A stretch of 64,000 nt of DNA from an uncultured Lactobacillus sp. (GCA_910587695.1 CAJUNC010000015.1:1-64000); one strand, 5' to 3'; counted from the stretch's first letter, positions 6,569 to 14,789 are shown. A program made the numbers and translations. Notes: a model not told the origin generated them from the sequence alone.

Positions 6569-8764
6569 ATGCTTGAGAAAACAATAAGAAAAACATACCA
6601 AGAGGCTTGTGAGGCAATGCGCCAAAAGCAATATCAAAAGGCGCGTTTTTATTTTGATGAGATCCGACAAAGTGCACCGACATATCGTTCGGTCAATTAC
6701 TTTTTAGCTAAATGTGCTTTTGTGCTCAATGAAGCAGAGGAGAATATCTATCCCTTAGTTGAGGCACATTTAGCGACTGAGACGCCCAAAAACCGTGAGG
6801 CAGCTTATCAGTTAGCTTTAAAAACGGCGGTCAAATTCAAAAATGAGACCCAGTTGGCTGAATTTTTAGAGCAAGCTAAAGAAAATGCAGTCCCAAAATT
6901 GGAATTTTTTGTTGAAACTTTGGCTAAGTGGACGGGGAAATCTCCAATGCATATGCGCTTTAAATTTATTCAGTTTGCTAAAAATAAGACCCCGATCGCT
7001 AAAACTTCCCATCCCAAATATCGGGCGTATAAATTTTTTATCAACGGGATGAGTGAGCTCCAAAAACAACGCTTTGCGACTGGAAAATGGCAAGAATTAG
7101 CGGTCACAAAGCCTAAATTTTTAGAGTTTAAGGGTTACATGTCGTGTTCGATCAGAGATGAACGAACGTATTACCGTAAATATCTGCCTAAGTTTCCCGA
7201 TCTTTTTTTGCGTTCGATCTTCAATGATCATCTGGAAGAAGACGAATTCTTCAAGTCCAAATGGGAACGATCCCGTGTTTTTTCGCTTTTGCAGATCCCA
7301 GCTTTTGACCGGCCAAAGATCGCTGGATTGCTGGAGTTAAACGACCTTTTGGATGAAACAGCAAAGAGGCATTTAAAGGGGTGTGATGATCTAGTCTATT
7401 TAAAGCAAGCAGGTGAAGTATTACCCAAAAGTCAGGCGACTGATCTATCAGAGTTAAAATTGCTCAAGGAATTTGGCTATTTATGCAAGAAAAATTGTAG
7501 TCATACGCTACATTTAGCCGATAAATGCCAATATGAACAAAACTTTAGCCAGTTATTGGGTAAGCTCTCACGGCGCAAGTTGCCATTGATCCATCCGCCA
7601 AAAACTTATCGACCGACCAAAGAGCAATTTGATTTCTTAAAGTGGCTTGCTCAAAATAAGCACGTCATCATCAACTTACTAGGTGTTGGGGGTTCGGGGA
7701 AAACTTACACTTTGGGCCAGATCCTTGATCCTAAAAAGACTTTAGCTTTAGCTCCGACGCACAAAGCACGGCTGAATTTAGCGCAACATGGCTTTTTTAA
7801 CAATGATACTTTGCAACATGTGATCTATGAGATCGAAAATGGCAATGAAGATCTGGTGAATGATTATGAAGTGATCATTATTGATGAGGTATCGATGGCG
7901 CCACTGGAGTTATTAGCAAAATTGACCCAAACTTTTAGTACGAAAGTTCGTTATCTTTTGGTCGGAGATGAAAAACAGTTACCGCCAGTATCACAAGATG
8001 AAGATGCACTAAGTGTTTGTGGTGATCCCATGGCCTTGATAAAAGCTAAAGGAGCCTGCTTTTATTTTAGAGCCAATCTGCGCTGTAAAGATAAAGCAAC
8101 TGGTGAGTTGATCGCTGCTTGTCGAGCTAAAGACACCAGCTATTTAACTCGCAGTCAGGCATTTAAGACGGCTACCGGTAAAGAAATGGTCTTAGCTAAA
8201 TATCAACACGAAGCTTTGGAAGAGTGCATGATCTTGGCTTATCGTAATAAGACTGTTGGTTTGATAAATCAGCAATTTTATCGCATTTTATCAAAGGATA
8301 AGCAAAAAGTTGTGCCGTTTTATTTTCAAAATGGTCTTGGTCGGGGTGGCTTTTTTATCGGAGCAAAGGTCGTTTTTTATCACAATGATGATAGTTTTCA
8401 AAATTATGGCTATACGAATAGTGAATTTGGTGAGATCATAGGACTTGAGCTTAAAAATGATGATGAAGATAGCACGGTAACGGTCCAAACTGAAGTCGGA
8501 AAGTATAAATTGCCCCTGTATCGAGCTAAAAAAGATCTCCTTTTAGCATACGCCTTAACGATCCACAAGGCTCAAGGGAGTGGGGCTAAACGAGTCTACG
8601 TCTTAGAGCCAGAAAATCATGGGCTAGCATATACAGCGGTCTCACGTGCTAAACAGGAATTGTTTTTTGTTGGAGTCACACGAACGCAACTCTTGAAAGG
8701 AGTGCAAACTAAGACCCCAAAAAAGAAAAATTTACTCGATTTTATGGATGATAAAAATAAATAG
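6569..8764 (+). CDS. SF1 (RecD/Dda-type) DNA helicase with repeat-rich N-terminus and Cys/His cluster
   Basis: A 731-residue protein whose C-terminal half is an SF1B helicase. Motif I is GVGGSGKTYT near residue 370, Ia is LAPTHKARLN, II is VIIIDEVSM, III is LLVGDEKQLPPVS, and the last motifs are ALTIHKAQGSG and YTAVSRAKQELFFVG. The N-terminal 300 residues lack the helix-hairpin-helix region of RecD2. They instead look helical and TPR-like (repeated A-x-x-Y-x-x-A patterns). Just before the helicase core, CKKNCSHTLHLADKC could bind a metal. The start at ATG 6569 follows GGTGGTGA. It is probably a DNA repair or transposition-resistant helicase relative, but its pathway is unknown. Neighbours give no hint. 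Confidence 0.8.
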   Translation: MLEKTIRKTYQEACEAMRQKQYQKARFYFDEIRQSAPTYRSVNYFLAKCAFVLNEAEENIYPLVEAHLATETPKNREAAYQLALKTAVKFKNETQLAEFLEQAKENAVPKLEFFVETLAKWTGKSPMHMRFKFIQFAKNKTPIAKTSHPKYRAYKFFINGMSELQKQRFATGKWQELAVTKPKFLEFKGYMSCSIRDERTYYRKYLPKFPDLFLRSIFNDHLEEDEFFKSKWERSRVFSLLQIPAFDRPKIAGLLELNDLLDETAKRHLKGCDDLVYLKQAGEVLPKSQATDLSELKLLKEFGYLCKKNCSHTLHLADKCQYEQNFSQLLGKLSRRKLPLIHPPKTYRPTKEQFDFLKWLAQNKHVIINLLGVGGSGKTYTLGQILDPKKTLALAPTHKARLNLAQHGFFNNDTLQHVIYEIENGNEDLVNDYEVIIIDEVSMAPLELLAKLTQTFSTKVRYLLVGDEKQLPPVSQDEDALSVCGDPMALIKAKGACFYFRANLRCKDKATGELIAACRAKDTSYLTRSQAFKTATGKEMVLAKYQHEALEECMILAYRNKTVGLINQQFYRILSKDKQKVVPFYFQNGLGRGGFFIGAKVVFYHNDDSFQNYGYTNSEFGEIIGLELKNDDEDSTVTVQTEVGKYKLPLYRAKKDLLLAYALTIHKAQGSGAKRVYVLEPENHGLAYTAVSRAKQELFFVGVTRTQLLKGVQTKTPKKKNLLDFMDDKNK

Positions 8765-8774
8765 ATCTAGTTGC

Positions 8775-8803
8775 TTACATTTAGTAAAGACTAGTGCTAA
8801 AAT
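8775..8803 (+). promoter_or_regulatory. Candidate extended -10 promoter of cfa
   Basis: TTACAT at 8775-8780 and TAAAAT at 8798-8803 are separated by 17 bases, with a TGC extension immediately before the -10 box. Confidence 0.6.
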
Positions 8804-8847
8804 ATACATGTTATTATATTTATTTTTAGAAGGGCGGCGGAAATTAG

Positions 8848-10023
8848 ATGTTTAATAATTTCTTGTTAAAAGAAGTGCTCGAACATTCATTCAACATTCC
8901 GGTACAAGTGACTTATGCCAACGGTAAAACAGAACGGTACGGAGATGGTGAACCGCAAGTAAAAATAACCTTCCACCGAGATTTTTCGATGCGAGAGTTA
9001 GTTCATAATGCCTCATTGACTTTAGGTGAAGCATATATGGACAAAGAAATTGAGATCGAAGGCTCGATCCAAGACCTGATAACCTCAGCCTATGAATCAG
9101 CTGATAGCTTTTTGAACAATAGTAAGCTCAAACACTTTTTACCAAAACAATCACATACTGAGCGAAAAAGTAAGTCAGATGTGCAAAGCCACTACGATAT
9201 CGGTAATGATTTTTATCGTTTGTGGCTCGATAAGACACTGACCTATTCGTGCGCATATTTCAAGCGACCACAAGATACGCTTGAAGAAGCTCAAAAAAAT
9301 AAAGTGCATCATATCATCAATAAGTTAGATCCTAAACCCGGGAAAACTTTACTTGATATCGGTTGCGGGTGGGGCACATTGATGCTGACTGCCTGCAAAG
9401 AGTATGATCTAAATGTTGTTGGGATCACGTTAAGTAAGGAACAATACGATCTAGTCACCCAGCGGATCAAAGCTGAAGGGCTAGAAGATCGGGCTAAAGT
9501 TATTTTGGAAGATTACCGTGAGCTCAAACATGAACCTTTTGACTATATCACTAGCGTAGGCATGTTTGAACACGTAGGTAAGGAAAATCTAGGTGAATAT
9601 TTCCAAAAGATCTCCGATTATTTAAAACCAAACGGCGTAGCTTTGATCCACGGGATCACACGGCAACAAGGTGGGGCAGTCAATGCGTGGATCGATAAAT
9701 ATATTTTCCCAGGTGGTTATGTACCTGGTTTGGCTGAAAATATCGAACATATTGTTGATGCAGGAATGCAAGTAGCTGACATAGAAACTTTGCGTCGCCA
9801 CTACCAAAAAACATTGGAAATATGGGACCAAAACTTCCGCCGTGCACTACCTGAGATCAGAAAAATTGAAGATGAACGTTTTATTCGCATGTGGGATCTG
9901 TATCTGCAAGCTTGTGCGGCTTCGTTTGAGTCGGGCAATATCGATGTGATCCAGTACTTGATCTCGAAAGGACCAAGTGGTAGCAACTTACCAATTACAC
10001 GTGAATATATGTATCAAGCATAA
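8848..10023 (+). CDS. cfa: Cyclopropane-fatty-acyl-phospholipid synthase
   Basis: A 391-residue S-adenosylmethionine-dependent enzyme that adds a methylene bridge across double bonds of membrane phospholipid acyl chains, giving for example lactobacillic acid. The SAM-binding motif is LLDIGCGWGTL near residue 170. The family stretch SHYDIGNDFYRLWLDKTLTYSCAYF is intact and the bicarbonate/active-site region GMFEHVG follows. Length is normal. The ATG has a GAAGGGCGG site upstream. The gene has its own promoter and a very strong terminator, so it is monocistronic. Family members are typically induced by acid and stationary phase; the sequence here does not show the control. Confidence 0.95.
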   Translation: MFNNFLLKEVLEHSFNIPVQVTYANGKTERYGDGEPQVKITFHRDFSMRELVHNASLTLGEAYMDKEIEIEGSIQDLITSAYESADSFLNNSKLKHFLPKQSHTERKSKSDVQSHYDIGNDFYRLWLDKTLTYSCAYFKRPQDTLEEAQKNKVHHIINKLDPKPGKTLLDIGCGWGTLMLTACKEYDLNVVGITLSKEQYDLVTQRIKAEGLEDRAKVILEDYRELKHEPFDYITSVGMFEHVGKENLGEYFQKISDYLKPNGVALIHGITRQQGGAVNAWIDKYIFPGGYVPGLAENIEHIVDAGMQVADIETLRRHYQKTLEIWDQNFRRALPEIRKIEDERFIRMWDLYLQACAASFESGNIDVIQYLISKGPSGSNLPITREYMYQA

Positions 10024-10057
10024 AAAATAGCAGATCATGTAGTAATGTCATTAAGTT

Positions 10058-10112
10058 AAGAGAGTTTGTATCAAAATTTCAATTTAGAAATTTGATACAA
10101 ACTCTCTTTTTT
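10058..10112 (+). terminator. Strong intrinsic terminator after cfa
   Basis: A stem of about 20 bp: AAGAGAGTTTGTATCAAA at 10058-10075 pairs with the TTTGATACAAACTCTCTT that ends at 10108, extended inside by AATTTC/GAAATT, and followed by a T run. Confidence 0.9.
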
Positions 10113-10177
10113 AACATCTATGATTTTAATGGAGATTATTATAATGTGGAGGTGAGCATTATTTCCAATAGGAAGTT

Positions 10178-10403
10178 ATGGGTAACTACTGCGGAAAAGG
10201 AAATAAAGGCTGGAATAAAAAAACTGTAGATGACCTAGATAGCGCTCTTGTAGAGGACATGATAAATGTTTCCAAGTAAAAGTAAAGCTTGCAATAGAGT
10301 CTTTGTACGGCGACTTTTACCTATTGTCAAAACAAATAGTCCTTTAACATATAAAAGTGCGTATGCCACTGCTGCATTAAAATTATTCAGTTCTAATATG
10401 TAA
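10178..10403 (+). pseudogene. Two short overlapping ORFs, possible remnant of one small gene
   Basis: ATG 10178 opens a 33-residue frame (starts MGNYCGKGNKGW, ends at TAA 10277-10279). ATG 10266 opens a 45-residue frame shifted relative to it (starts MFPSKSKACN, ends SSNM at TAA 10401). Upstream, a strong GGAGGTGA at 10148-10155 precedes a third frame that begins with ATT and stops after about 24 codons. A good ribosome binding site over three broken frames suggests a decayed small gene. The stretch is AT-rich, has no GATC, and is enclosed by terminators. I do not recognise the product; a bacteriocin or immunity relic is only a guess. Confidence 0.3.
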
Positions 10404-10425
10404 GTTTAGCAATTGAAAAATAAGC

Positions 10426-10461
10426 AAACAGCCCCTATGAGTAGCTATTAGGGCTGTTTAT
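10426..10461. terminator. Bidirectional terminator
   Basis: AACAGCCCCTA and TTAGGGCTGTT form a stem flanked by A-rich sequence on the left and T-rich on the right. It lies between the small ORFs and the convergent small membrane protein gene. Confidence 0.7.
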
Positions 10462-10479
10462 TTATTACAAAAAATTCAG

Positions 10480-10671
10480 TTACGAATTATACCCAAAGAG
10501 TAATACAAAGAGTAAACCAATTGCACAAAAAATCGCAATAAGTGAAAAAATGAGTAAAACTGACCAATAAGCTTTTTTCGACAAGCGTTCTCTATTTTTT
10601 AGTACGGATACTATTCCAATTGTTATAATAACGATTACAGTGACCAGTAAACACGCCAATACAACTTTCAT
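10480..10671 (-). CDS. Small two-helix membrane protein, function unknown
   Basis: A 63-residue protein: one hydrophobic helix at the N-terminus (VVLACLLVTVIVIITIGIV), a short basic loop (KNRERLSKK), then a second helix of about 25 residues. The start at ATG 10671 has AGGTGG on the minus strand about seven bases upstream. A longer reading from 10698 would start inside weak sequence. I do not recognise the family. Its position in an AT-rich island beside gene relics suggests accessory origin. Confidence 0.55.
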   Translation of the reverse strand: MKVVLACLLVTVIVIITIGIVSVLKNRERLSKKAYWSVLLIFSLIAIFCAIGLLFVLLFGYNS

Positions 10672-10871
10672 AGTCTCCACCTCATTTTCATTACTCAATT
10701 TTTAATTTCTCTCAATATTGTACCAAAAGAGTACCAGTATACGCACCTGAATAAATCAAAATCAAGGCATATTCTCATTTGTCCCCTATCTACATTTGGA
10801 GTATAACAAGCTTCTGAGGTAGGACATTAGAGTTGGGTATTTACTTAAAACATGGATAGGAATAAAAAACT

Positions 10872-11018
10872 ATGAGTTGTAGTGAACAAATCCATATATT
10901 TGAAGGCAAAAAAGCAGACGGACAGTATTTTCCTTATTAGACTAAAAACTTAGATAGACAATTAAAAGAGTTAGCGGGCGTTTCTAAGGTCTTTTCAGAC
11001 AAATTAAGTGGTCAGTAA
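10872..11018 (+). pseudogene. Remnant of a serine resolvase/invertase N-terminal region
   Basis: The frame from ATG 10872 has a stop at 10938-10940. After it the same frame reads TKNLDRQLKELAGVSKVFSDKLSGQ up to a TAA at 11016-11018. The block NLDRQL followed by a short spacer and VFSDKLSGQ is very like the N-terminal catalytic domain of Tn3/IS607-type serine recombinases, where DKxSG sits after the catalytic-domain start. The catalytic serine segment (YxRVS) is not intact, and the whole C-terminal DNA-binding part is missing. This is therefore a decayed fragment of a mobile element, and it explains why the stretch 10.1-11.1 kb looks foreign. Confidence 0.55.
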
Positions 11019-11098
11019 TGATTATAAATCATGTATCACTCTAAGAAAGTGATCGATCATATCTATAAAGTTAACTTTATTAGAGAAAACGTGCTGAT

Positions 11099-11143
11099 AA
11101 AAAGAGATCAGATGACCCAAAATTATGGTTCTGATCTCTTTTT
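11099..11143. terminator. Bidirectional terminator
   Basis: AAAAAGAGATCAG at 11099-11111 pairs exactly with CTGATCTCTTTTT at 11131-11143, leaving A and T runs at the two ends. It serves the dedA gene on the minus strand and closes the relic region on the plus strand. Confidence 0.8.
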
Positions 11144-11202
11144 CAATATCTAATTTTTAGTGCTGTATGCTCAACTTAATGATCTTGTCATGTAGATCTC
11201 TT

Positions 11203-11814
11203 TTATGCCTTTTTACGATTAAAGAAGTAAAAGCCACCGCCTACAAATGCAAGGGCTAAGACGATCACGGTCACTAACGAATAAGTCTCGATCATGGCAA
11301 CGATCTGAGGCCAGGCTGAACCAGCCATACGACCAACGAAGATCAAGACAGTATTCCAGATCAAGGTGCCAAGAGTCGTCAAAATGATAAAACTTGTAAA
11401 TTTATAATGGGTCATGCCTGCAGGAACGGAGATCAAAGAGCGAACTACGGGTACGAATCTGCCAAAGAACAAGGCTAAAACGCCATTTTTTTGGAAGAAG
11501 TTAGTTGCTTTATTTAGATCTTTAGCTTTGAAGCGTAATGTTTGGCCGATTTTACCGTTTAAGAGCTTTTCAAGGCGTTCGACAGATAAGAAATGGCCCA
11601 CTGCATATAAGACCGCTGCCCCTAGAATGGCCCCGATCGTAGCGGCGGTGATCGCACCCAAAATATTTAGACCAGCAGTCAAGGTCAAAAATCCGGTAAA
11701 TGTCAAAACTACCTCTGAAGGGATCGGTGGAAAAATATTTTCAAGGGCGATCAGCAGTGCGATCCCGAGATATCCATACTGTCCGATAAGTTCGGTCAAA
11801 ACTGTTGTGTCCAT
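11203..11814 (-). CDS. DedA family membrane protein
   Basis: A 203-residue polytopic membrane protein of the DedA/SNARE-associated (VTT) family. These proteins are thought to be transporters, and some act in undecaprenyl phosphate or phosphatidylethanolamine recycling. The family features are present: ENIFPPIPSEVVL near residue 25, FGRFVPVVRSLISVPAG with the conserved F/R-x-x-P-x-x-R, and GxxxW near the end (LGTLIWN). The start ATG 11814 follows AAGAGGAG on the minus strand; a longer reading adds only low-quality sequence. A uppP gene lies next upstream on the same strand, which is interesting because both may touch undecaprenyl phosphate recycling. Confidence 0.85.
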   Translation of the reverse strand: MDTTVLTELIGQYGYLGIALLIALENIFPPIPSEVVLTFTGFLTLTAGLNILGAITAATIGAILGAAVLYAVGHFLSVERLEKLLNGKIGQTLRFKAKDLNKATNFFQKNGVLALFFGRFVPVVRSLISVPAGMTHYKFTSFIILTTLGTLIWNTVLIFVGRMAGSAWPQIVAMIETYSLVTVIVLALAFVGGGFYFFNRKKA

Positions 11815-11940
11815 TAAAATTCTCCTCTTAAAGTTAGTAAATACGATTCTACTGGAGACGGTCCAAAAAGACAACTGAATTAAGCAAATTCATCTCAAAT
11901 TTTGAAATTCCTTAAAAAATAGCGACTACGATCATAATTT

Positions 11941-11995
11941 AATAACGCGAGCCCTTCATGATGTAAGGATCGCATCATGGAAAGCCCGCGTTATT
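11941..11995 (-). terminator. Terminator after uppP
   Basis: A long hairpin: AATAACGCG at 11941-11949 with CGCGTTATT at 11987-11995, extended by TTCATGATG/CATCATGGAA. It lies 28 bases beyond the uppP stop on the minus strand and probably also works on the plus strand. Confidence 0.65.
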
Positions 11996-12022
11996 CATGC
12001 AGCGTCTCACACGCTGATAAAA

Positions 12023-12871
12023 TTATTTTATAAACCAGAAATAAGCAATGACCAAAAGCCCTAAGATGATGCGATACCATCCGAAAGCTTTGAAAGTATG
12101 CTTTTTGATATATTGCATCAAGAACTTGATCGCAATGATCGAAGTGATGAAGGCTGTAACTAGACCGACGATCAAGATCCAAATTTCTAAAGGTGTAAAG
12201 CTAAACCCAAATTTAACTAATTTGAATAGAGCAGCACCAAACATGACAGGGATCGCCAAGAAGAAAGTGAATTCAGTCGCAACTGTCCGAGAAACGCCTA
12301 AGATCAAAGCACCTACGATCGTGGCCCCTGAACGAGATGTCCCGGGAAATACCGCCGCGATCAATTGGAAAAAGCCGATCAAAACTACGGTGTAATACGA
12401 AAGTTCAGCGATCGAGGTGATCTTAGGTTGCTTATTTTTATGTATATCTTCGATCAAAATAAAAGCAATACCAAAAACGATCAAGGCGATAGCTACACAG
12501 GTCGGGTTATAAAAGAGACGTTCAAAAGTATCATTGAAAGCTACGCCGATGATCCCAGCGGGTAAACAAGCAATGAAGATCTTGAGCCACATGATTATGA
12601 TATCTTTGTCGACATAGCGCCAGATACCTTGAGTATGTGCATTTTTATCGGCTTGATGGAATGGCCAGATCTTGTGCCAGTAGATCACGACTACGGCTAA
12701 GATCGCCCCAAGTTGGATCACGACTTCAAACATGCTGTAAAAATCTTTTGAGACATCAAGTTGGACAAATTGATCTAGTAAGATCATGTGCCCAGTACTA
12801 CTGATCGGCAACCATTCGGTGATGCCTTCAACGACCCCGAATAAGAAAGCCTTTAAGAGTTCAAATAACAT
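12023..12871 (-). CDS. uppP: Undecaprenyl-diphosphatase
   Basis: A 282-residue polytopic membrane protein that dephosphorylates undecaprenyl diphosphate and so recycles the lipid carrier for peptidoglycan and teichoic acid. The two active-site regions are intact: GVVEGITEWLPISSTGHM at the N-terminus and FPGTSRSGATI about two thirds along. About eight hydrophobic segments are visible. The start at ATG 12871 is chosen because family members begin just before this GITEWLP motif. A GAAAGGA site lies about 12 bases upstream, slightly far. Also called BacA because extra copies give bacitracin tolerance. It is followed by a terminator. Confidence 0.92.
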   Translation of the reverse strand: MLFELLKAFLFGVVEGITEWLPISSTGHMILLDQFVQLDVSKDFYSMFEVVIQLGAILAVVVIYWHKIWPFHQADKNAHTQGIWRYVDKDIIIMWLKIFIACLPAGIIGVAFNDTFERLFYNPTCVAIALIVFGIAFILIEDIHKNKQPKITSIAELSYYTVVLIGFFQLIAAVFPGTSRSGATIVGALILGVSRTVATEFTFFLAIPVMFGAALFKLVKFGFSFTPLEIWILIVGLVTAFITSIIAIKFLMQYIKKHTFKAFGWYRIILGLLVIAYFWFIK

Positions 12872-12987
12872 TATAGTGAAAATTCCTTTCTCAGTATTAA
12901 GAATCCTATTCATTATAAGATAAGTTTTTTTAAGTGACAAGTAGAGTAATTTTTAATGGGTAGCTAAGGGTTAAAACAAGGGAATAT

Positions 12988-13006
12988 TACGCGTACGTGG
13001 TATAAT
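12988..13006 (+). promoter_or_regulatory. Promoter and palindrome before the CopY-like gene
   Basis: TATAAT at 13001-13006 has a TGG extension. The perfect palindrome TACGCGTA at 12988-12995 lies in the promoter spacer. It could be an operator for the gene's own product. It is not the usual cop box (TACANNTGTA), from which it differs by loss of the A/T next to the centre. Confidence 0.45.
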
Positions 13007-13035
13007 TATAGTTAATAAAGTGACAGGGTGATCAA

Positions 13036-13482
13036 ATGACAGAACAAATCGAAATCAGTAACGCTGAGTGGGAAGTGATGCGCGTGATCTGGACATTGGG
13101 TCAAGCGACTAGTCGCCAATTGATCGAGATCATGGAAGTAAAGCAAAACTGGAAACCAGCAACGACTAAAACGCTTTTGGGCCGCTTAGTCGCCAAAGAC
13201 GCACTTGAAACTAAAAAAGAGGGGCGTGGTTTTATCTATTCGCCTTTAGTCCAAGAACAAGCGACGATCGATGCTCAGTTGATGCAGAATTTTAGCAACA
13301 TTTGTCAGATGCATGTGGGCAAGACCTTAGCTTATTTAGTGGAAAATCTCAATTTAACACAGGGTGATATCGCTAAAATAACTGCCAAACTTGAGGATAA
13401 AAAAAGTAGTGCACCCGAAGAATTGGAGTGTGACTGTATTCCGGCAGAGTTTCACCATGCAGGTTGCCGACAATGTAAATAA
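13036..13482 (+). CDS. CopY/TcrY family copper-responsive repressor (BlaI/MecI fold)
   Basis: A 148-residue protein with an N-terminal winged helix of the BlaI/MecI/CopY type (EWEVMRVIWTLGQATSRQLIEIM, then WKPATTKTLLGRLVAKDAL). It has a C-terminal metal-binding tail with cysteines in a C-x-C and C-x2-C arrangement (ECDCIP and GCRQCK). In CopY, copper displaces zinc at such cysteines and releases the DNA. Length equals that of CopY. Unlike typical cop operons, no copper ATPase or CopZ follows; the next gene is a stress protein. It probably acts on genes elsewhere or on itself. The start has a GGGTGATC site nearby. Confidence 0.75.
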   Translation: MTEQIEISNAEWEVMRVIWTLGQATSRQLIEIMEVKQNWKPATTKTLLGRLVAKDALETKKEGRGFIYSPLVQEQATIDAQLMQNFSNICQMHVGKTLAYLVENLNLTQGDIAKITAKLEDKKSSAPEELECDCIPAEFHHAGCRQCK

Positions 13483-13533
13483 ATTTATCTTGTTTAGGAA
13501 TGCCTAATTTATTCTTTCGGATATTGAAAAATG

Positions 13534-13542
13534 TGTTATACT
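13534..13542 (+). promoter_or_regulatory. Extended -10 promoter element of uspA
   Basis: TATACT at 13537-13542 is preceded by TGT, which forms an extended -10 element about 39 bases before the uspA start. No convincing -35 box is seen. Confidence 0.4.
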
Positions 13543-13580
13543 AAGAACGTTAAAAAATATTTATAGTTAGGATGGTTGAT

Positions 13581-14024
13581 ATGGACAAAGAACCGATCAA
13601 AAACATCAAAAAGATCCTAGTTGGGGTCGATGATTCTGAAGATGCACAGCTTGCTTTTCGTGTAGCTATGCGTCGAGCCTTGGATCTAGATGCTACATTA
13701 TGCATCACTTCGATCCTTGAATCAGATGAGATGAACGTTTTCCAAGCCTTAAGTGCTGATTACATTCATGGTGAACGTAAAGAATTGGAAAAGCACGTTG
13801 AACGTTACCGCAAGATCGCTTTGCAAGCTGGGATCAAGCGGGTCGAAGTCGTGATCGCTGAGGGGGATGCTGGTGAAACGATCATCAAGCGTGTCATTCC
13901 TAAAGTTGAACCAGATCTATTGATCATTGGAGCTCTTTCCAAGAAGGGCGTCAAGAAATTCTTTGGATCCCAAGCAGCTTATATGGCAAAGCATGCACCG
14001 ATCTCTGTATTAGTGGTGCGCTAA
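13581..14024 (+). CDS. Universal stress protein (UspA family)
   Basis: A 147-residue cytoplasmic protein of the Usp fold. It begins with the KILVGVDDSEDAQLAFRVA nucleotide-binding strand and ends with GALSKKGVKKFFGSQAAYMAKHAPISVLVVR. This includes a G-x2-x-G-x9-G(S/T)-like ATP-binding loop (here GALSKKGVKKFFGS). Such proteins bind ATP and are made under starvation or acid stress. Two ATGs are possible. ATG 13581 has AGGA eight bases upstream, whereas ATG 13572 overlaps that site, so I prefer 13581. It probably forms a single-gene unit. Confidence 0.88.
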   Translation: MDKEPIKNIKKILVGVDDSEDAQLAFRVAMRRALDLDATLCITSILESDEMNVFQALSADYIHGERKELEKHVERYRKIALQAGIKRVEVVIAEGDAGETIIKRVIPKVEPDLLIIGALSKKGVKKFFGSQAAYMAKHAPISVLVVR

Positions 14025-14031
14025 GAAAAGT

Positions 14032-14092
14032 GGCAAAAGAGGCTACAGTAAAGATCTAAAAGCAGTCTGGGTTTTTGCTGTTGCCTTTTTTA
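14032..14092 (+). terminator. Possible terminator after uspA
   Basis: GGCAA at 14032-14036 pairs with TTGCC at 14081-14085, followed by TTTTTT. The inner CAG/CTG pairs support a longer but imperfect stem. Confidence 0.45.
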
Positions 14093-14204
14093 CTTTGATG
14101 TGTACTTGAATTACTGCAGACTCCATTATATTATTTAATAAGGCAAAAAGGGAAAGCTACCTTTTTGATATGCTAATGATAAGATAAGGATAAAGGATAG
14201 ATCT

Positions 14205-14729
14205 ATGAGTAAGAGTCAAGTGAGAAAAAAAGACGCCCTTGCGCAAGCTTTATTAGCTCTTTTGCATCATGAGGCAGTCGAAAAGATAACAGTCGATCAA
14301 CTTTGCCGCGAAGCTGATGTGCACCGGAGTACGTTTTATCGCTATTTTCAAGATAAATACGATCTATTGCATTATGTTTTTCAAACGATCTGGTTAGAGC
14401 AGATCGATGAGAATAATGTTGTTGATTCGATGATCGAAATGATCGTTCGCGATAAGGATATTTTCCGAAATATTTCGATCAACAATAGCAGTAATTCTCT
14501 ATATGCGCTCATGATCGATATGGTTGCTGAACAGCTTTTAGAAGCAAGTTTAAATAATCGTTTGCATAATGTTCTTTGGATAGAAGAAACGGTGCTCAAT
14601 GCAACTGACCAAAAATTAGCCGCAAATATGATAGCCGGTGCCTTTTTAACATTGTTGTTCAAATGGGTCGATAGCAACTATCAGATGGATTCAACCGAGC
14701 TAAGTGACTTTATCAAACACTTGCATTGA
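14205..14729 (+). CDS. TetR/AcrR family transcriptional regulator
   Basis: A 174-residue regulator with a TetR helix-turn-helix at residues 10-55 (ALLALLHHEAVEKITVDQLCREADVHRSTFYRYFQDKYDLL), where HRSTFYRYF is the usual recognition helix. The C-terminal domain is all-helical and divergent, as in the YsiA/DhaS-like group, so the ligand cannot be predicted. The start ATG 14205 has AAAGGATAG upstream. It stands alone between two terminator regions, and its target is not evident. Confidence 0.85.
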   Translation: MSKSQVRKKDALAQALLALLHHEAVEKITVDQLCREADVHRSTFYRYFQDKYDLLHYVFQTIWLEQIDENNVVDSMIEMIVRDKDIFRNISINNSSNSLYALMIDMVAEQLLEASLNNRLHNVLWIEETVLNATDQKLAANMIAGAFLTLLFKWVDSNYQMDSTELSDFIKHLH

Positions 14730-14789
14730 CTTTTTTTGAAGAAATAAATTTATCATAATCTTTTACTTTAATTTTAGAATAGTGTACAA

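Noticed and set aside
6420..6683. Minus-strand 87-codon frame spanning the start of the helicase gene
   Set aside because: It overlaps both the DUF454 start and the helicase start, has no recognisable product and no suitable ribosome binding site.
7158..7340. Short plus-strand frame inside the helicase gene
   Set aside because: It is a shifted frame within a well-supported coding region, with a low-complexity Cys/Phe-rich product and no start signals.
10740..11100. A complete insertion sequence in the gene-poor stretch
   Set aside because: No transposase and no terminal inverted repeats are found; only a short resolvase-like fragment remains.
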